From contig OV121081.1 in the NCBI GenBank assembly GCA_921293015.1, positions 30,321,158 to 30,385,157 of the forward strand: a stretch of 64,000 bases of DNA, written 5' to 3'. Shown here in pieces: positions 61,101-64,000 of this stretch; positions within the stretch are counted from its first letter, which is position 1; every line of letters begins with the position of its first letter. The stretch is from Phorcus lineatus (lineage: Eukaryota; Mollusca; Gastropoda; Trochida; Trochidae). The position numbers and the translations under genes are program-made. The notes below the pieces were generated by a model. That model was given only the letters and a program-made list of their open reading frames with translations. It did not search any database and was not told the DNA's origin.

Positions 61101-62762
61101 TTGTCAACGCATCAGCAGGCGAGTTCTACAAGCAGCCCATGTTTTATGCTTTGGGGCACTTTAGGTAAGTTCTTAATCATGTCTTTTTCAGTTTATCTGA
61201 TTGGAAAGGCCTTATCACCTTATGGCTTGTATATTGTAGATGTACTTTGTGAGTTTGTGAAACTAATAAAGCCATAGTAAGTAAGTGCCCCCTGTACCCC
61301 TTATGAAAAACAAAACTTATGCCTAGTTTCTATTATGGTAAATTTTCAGGAAGGTTTGAGTGGCATAGGCCAACTAATCACAGTTTTGATAAGTTTTGTT
61401 AAGATCTTAGTCAGCTTCTTCTAATCAATCAACAAAGATACAGACTATACAGAAAATACATACAATGGCTCTATTCATATTTCTCCTTAAAGAATTGAAA
61501 ACTTTGTTATCTTTTATGTTCTTCTATGAGTCTGTAATCCTTTGTTTTTCCAGACCTCAAAAACCACTAAATAATCTTTCTGAAACTTTGCATGTGTGTT
61601 AACAAACTACTGAAGTGGGGCCTTTTGAGATTTTCAAATTTTATTTTTACCATTTCAATGGAAACAAGTTGAATTCCAGAGCCACTTTGCAACTTTGCAA
61701 TAGTTTCACCCAAAGTGCCTTTGTTTTTTTTCAGAGTACTGAAAAACAAATATATTTTCATGGAAACAAGTTGAATTTGGACTGTGTATAGGATAGCTTC
61801 TTTTCTTGAGCAGAATGCCAAAAATGCTTAATATATTTTTCTGAAACTGTTCTCCATTGGCTTATTACAAGTTTTTATATTATGAATATAAAGATGTTCC
61901 ACATTATTGGGGACAAATGGGATATGTCATCTCCGATGACTACTGTTATACAGTTAGTACTCACATTGAGAGGTATCAAACCATTTCTAACTGATTGACT
62001 TACACTTATCAAACCTTGGTAATGAAGCAAACCTTGGTAATGAAGAAATAACTCTGGTTCAGGCGGAGAGTTAATGAAAGGCATTCACATGATATAAGTC
62101 GGTGACTGATCCAGTAATTTGCACCTATCCAAAAGGGGCACATCAAATTTATTCATTGAATTTTTTTAAAAGGAACAATCCCACCCTCTCCTCTTTGATC
62201 TGTTTTAGCTGGTCAATTGTTAGGTGACAATGTTCTTTAACAATATCTTGTTTTATATTTCAGTAAGTTTGTTGTTCCCGGATCTCAACGTATAGGCCTT
62301 GAGCCGCAGTTTAATGTTGACTCCATTGAAACTGTTGCATTCCAAACTCCTGACGATTCCACTGTTGTTGTCATACACAACTTGTAAGCTGCTTTATTAA
62401 TCATATTGCTATAATAAAGAGTACATTTTAGTAAACTTAGTTTAAAGGGGATTTTTTAATATTCTGCAAGGTTTTCTAAATCTGTTTACAGCATGTTTAA
62501 AGTATCATAGCATTTTTAATTGAACAGTGTCAATCATATCTTAGTTGCCAATTAACAGGAGTTATGATTTTATCAAAGTAAATACTTTTGATAAAAAATT
62601 TTTTTATAAGATGAATGAATGCAGAAAATGATTGTTGTGCATTAATTCTATTCCAGGGAGAAATACAGCTATGATATTCTTATTGAAGACCCAGCTATAG
62701 GCAATGTCTCTGTCAAGTTGGAACCTCTCTCAGTGCATACGTTTATCTGGTGGACCAAGTAG
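55144..62762 (+). CDS. GBA: Glucosylceramidase (glucocerebrosidase, GH30)
   Basis: Coding exons: 55144-55192, 55500-55697, 56523-56666, 56920-57053, 57688-57860, 58376-58613, then either 59486-59707 or 60185-60406, then 61001-61164, 62264-62383 and 62657-62762. With one alternative exon the protein has 515 residues (human 536). It starts with a hydrophobic signal peptide of about 21 residues, then the Cys-rich start of the mature enzyme ([14 protein letters not shown]). Other blocks are [30 protein letters not shown], the acid/base Glu in TAQNEPTDG, the nucleophile Glu in EAC of the alternative exon, SGWTDWN and GGPNWV. It hydrolyses glucosylceramide in lysosomes. An AATAAA lies near 63007. 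Confidence 0.95.
56753..56919. repeat. 34-bp minisatellite built on a splice acceptor
   Basis: Five intronic units start at 56753, 56787, 56821, 56855 (31 bp) and 56886, each close to GTATTGAGTACACAAG plus TGAGATGATATTTCAG. The sixth unit is the true start of the GBA exon at 56920, GTATTGAGTACACGG. Units therefore carry the acceptor and the first exon bases. Confidence 0.95.
58677..58790. repeat. Small imperfect inverted repeat in a GBA intron
   Basis: CCCTAATTTCACAAACCCC near the left and GGGTCTCTGAAATTGGGCCC at the right are imperfect reverse complements, about 110 bp apart. Probably a short non-autonomous element. Confidence 0.45.
59486..59707 (+). CDS. GBA: GBA alternative nucleophile exon, version A
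   Basis: 74 codons, phase 0 at both ends, acceptor CCTAG and donor GTGATC. It contains [14 protein letters not shown] and [10 protein letters not shown], where the Glu is the expected catalytic nucleophile. Its first ten residues ([10 protein letters not shown]) are closer to the human exon than those of version B. Confidence 0.9.
60185..60406 (+). CDS. GBA: GBA alternative nucleophile exon, version B
   Basis: 74 codons, phase 0 at both ends, acceptor CACCAG and donor GTGGAT. It contains [14 protein letters not shown] and [10 protein letters not shown], the latter very close to the vertebrate nucleophile loop. It matches version A at 37 of 74 positions. Using both exons in one mRNA would keep frame but duplicate part of the barrel. 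Confidence 0.9.
60690..60985. repeat. Degenerate TTTACCTGT repeat array in a GBA intron
   Basis: About ten copies of AGTTTACCTGT-like sequence spaced irregularly at about 18-40 bp, between exon B and the exon at 61001. Confidence 0.65.
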
Positions 62763-64000
62763 ACCTTTGATTACATCAAAATATTTTGTGTTTATCCATC
62801 TTGCTATGTCAGAGTATTTGTATCTGTGTAGCTCGTACAGACATCCTTATATCCTTTAGGCCAAAAGCCTTTTATCACTTTGTGTAATCGGCCAATGAAA
62901 TTACTCATACCAGTATTAGTGGCACCATCCAGAGGGGAGTCATACGAGTGTTAATCACATCTACGAATGAGAGCGCGGCTTACTATAGGCAATTTACTGG
63001 TAGAAGAATAAAGCGGCGCCAATAACAAATGTTAAATGTTCAGTGATTATCTGATATAATGTTGCATGCTCAACAAAATTTATTCATATGTTCATGCATA
63101 TCATTTAAATAGCATTGAGTTACCAGCCCTCTGTGGTAGTGGCTTTGGGCCAAAATATATCAGGGTATTGAAAGAGCCATATAGATACAAATGCGCTGAT
63201 TTAGCAGGATGTTGTTTATCTTACAAATAAGCATTCATTTAAACGTAAACATTTAAAAATATGTTATGAATATAGTAGTTGGATAAGATAAGATAATCTT
63301 TATTGTCTCAAATGGAAATATGTTGTTGATTATTACAATTCTCAAGGACTAAGATGATATTTATACAAAGATAAATAAATTAAATTAATATGAATAAAAT
63401 TTACATAGACTAGAGTCACTAGAATACCATACTTCTATGCTTTCCTTTTGATGAATATGAAATAAGACAGACAATCCTATGTTGATGTGGCATTATCTGT
63501 GAAGTTCTCCATCATTATTGTTCATCTTGAACTCTTTTTTTGAATGATCATCTAAATATATTGAATTAAATGAAATTACAATCAAAATGGCATGTCATTG
63601 TATTTGAAAAAATTGAAACATGGGAAATCATAATTATGAGGAATAATTGACACCATTAATACAGATATTTCTGAAATATTTGATTAACAATAATAATAAT
63701 CATAGCATTCTTCCTCCGTGCATTTATCCATAACAGAACATGGTCAATGCAATTATGATAATATTGCTGTAATTGCACGTCAGTCAAAACAATTCAAATG
63801 TATGTCATTTAATTAAGTTTTGTCAATTTCAAGGAAAACCTCTAGCCAGTAGATTATATATTGCATTGTGTGAAAATTCTTCTAAGATGTTTAAAGAAAA
63901 GCTTCCTGTAAATTTCTGCCTTTTTGCCAACTCTCTTGATTTGTCCATTGACATGACTGAAATGAGAGTCCTAAGTATATGAATAAATGATTGAATTATC
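62763..64000 (+). other. GBA 3' flank
   Basis: GBA 3' UTR with AATAAA near 63007, then AT-rich sequence containing the inverted LINE tail. No further gene is recognised to the window end. Confidence 0.5.
63283..63370 (-). mobile_element. LINE 3' tail, inverted copy
   Basis: Read on the minus strand, it gives GAGAATTGTAAT, then TTTCCATTT and GACAATAAAGATTATCTTATC, matching the end of the element at 11690-11760 in the opposite orientation. Only the 3' end is clear; the 5' boundary is uncertain. Confidence 0.8.

Overview
This is a eukaryotic nuclear window: AT-rich, with intron-containing genes whose exons join in phase at GT/AG sites, a CT microsatellite, a LINE 3' end, a tRNA-derived SINE and many small inverted-repeat elements. 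Protein similarity to vertebrate orthologues is moderate, and the repeats look like those of marine lophotrochozoans. A mollusc is my best guess, but the phylum is inferred. All gene models below were assembled by eye, matching exons by splice sites, reading phase and recalled family sequence.

Layout: (1) 1-3915 (-), the 5' part of an unrecognised ankyrin-repeat gene running off the left edge. (2) 4.2-10.1 kb, repeat-rich intergenic DNA with a perfect (CT)50, a TATA-box promoter candidate, a 24-bp minisatellite ORF and a cluster of about ten TAACGTATYTGA motifs. (3) 10100-13480 (-), the sperm-tail protein ODF3/CIMAP1 in four coding exons. It is head-to-head with (4) 14300-26527 (+), SPG21 (maspardin), eight coding exons. 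(5) 30918-31263 (-), the main exon of MRPL34. (6) 33433-36601 (+), ABHD8. (7) 40274-42783 (-), MFSD3. (8) 46390-54566 (-), ANKLE1, with ankyrin repeats, a LEM domain, a GIY-YIG nuclease and one 2.6-kb exon. It is head-to-head with (9) 55144-62762 (+), GBA, lysosomal glucocerebrosidase. (10) 62.8-64 kb, GBA 3' flank with an inverted LINE tail.

Most striking points: GBA has two tandem alternative versions of the exon carrying the catalytic nucleophile. Each is exactly 222 nt, phase 0/0 and about 50% identical to the other, which is the signature of mutually exclusive splicing. MRPL34-ABHD8-(MFSD3)-ANKLE1 keeps the order and orientation known from human 19p13.11, with MFSD3 inserted. The ANKLE1/GBA shared promoter holds a CLEAR-like CACGTG site and an M-box-like CATGTG site, fitting MiT/TFE control of a lysosomal gene. 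One GBA splice acceptor has been amplified into an array of decoy acceptors. A TTAA-flanked MITE family is present in three copies.

The genes do not form one pathway: sperm tail (ODF3), endosomal trafficking (SPG21), mitochondrial translation (MRPL34), a hydrolase (ABHD8), a membrane transporter (MFSD3), DNA cleavage (ANKLE1) and lysosomal lipid breakdown (GBA).
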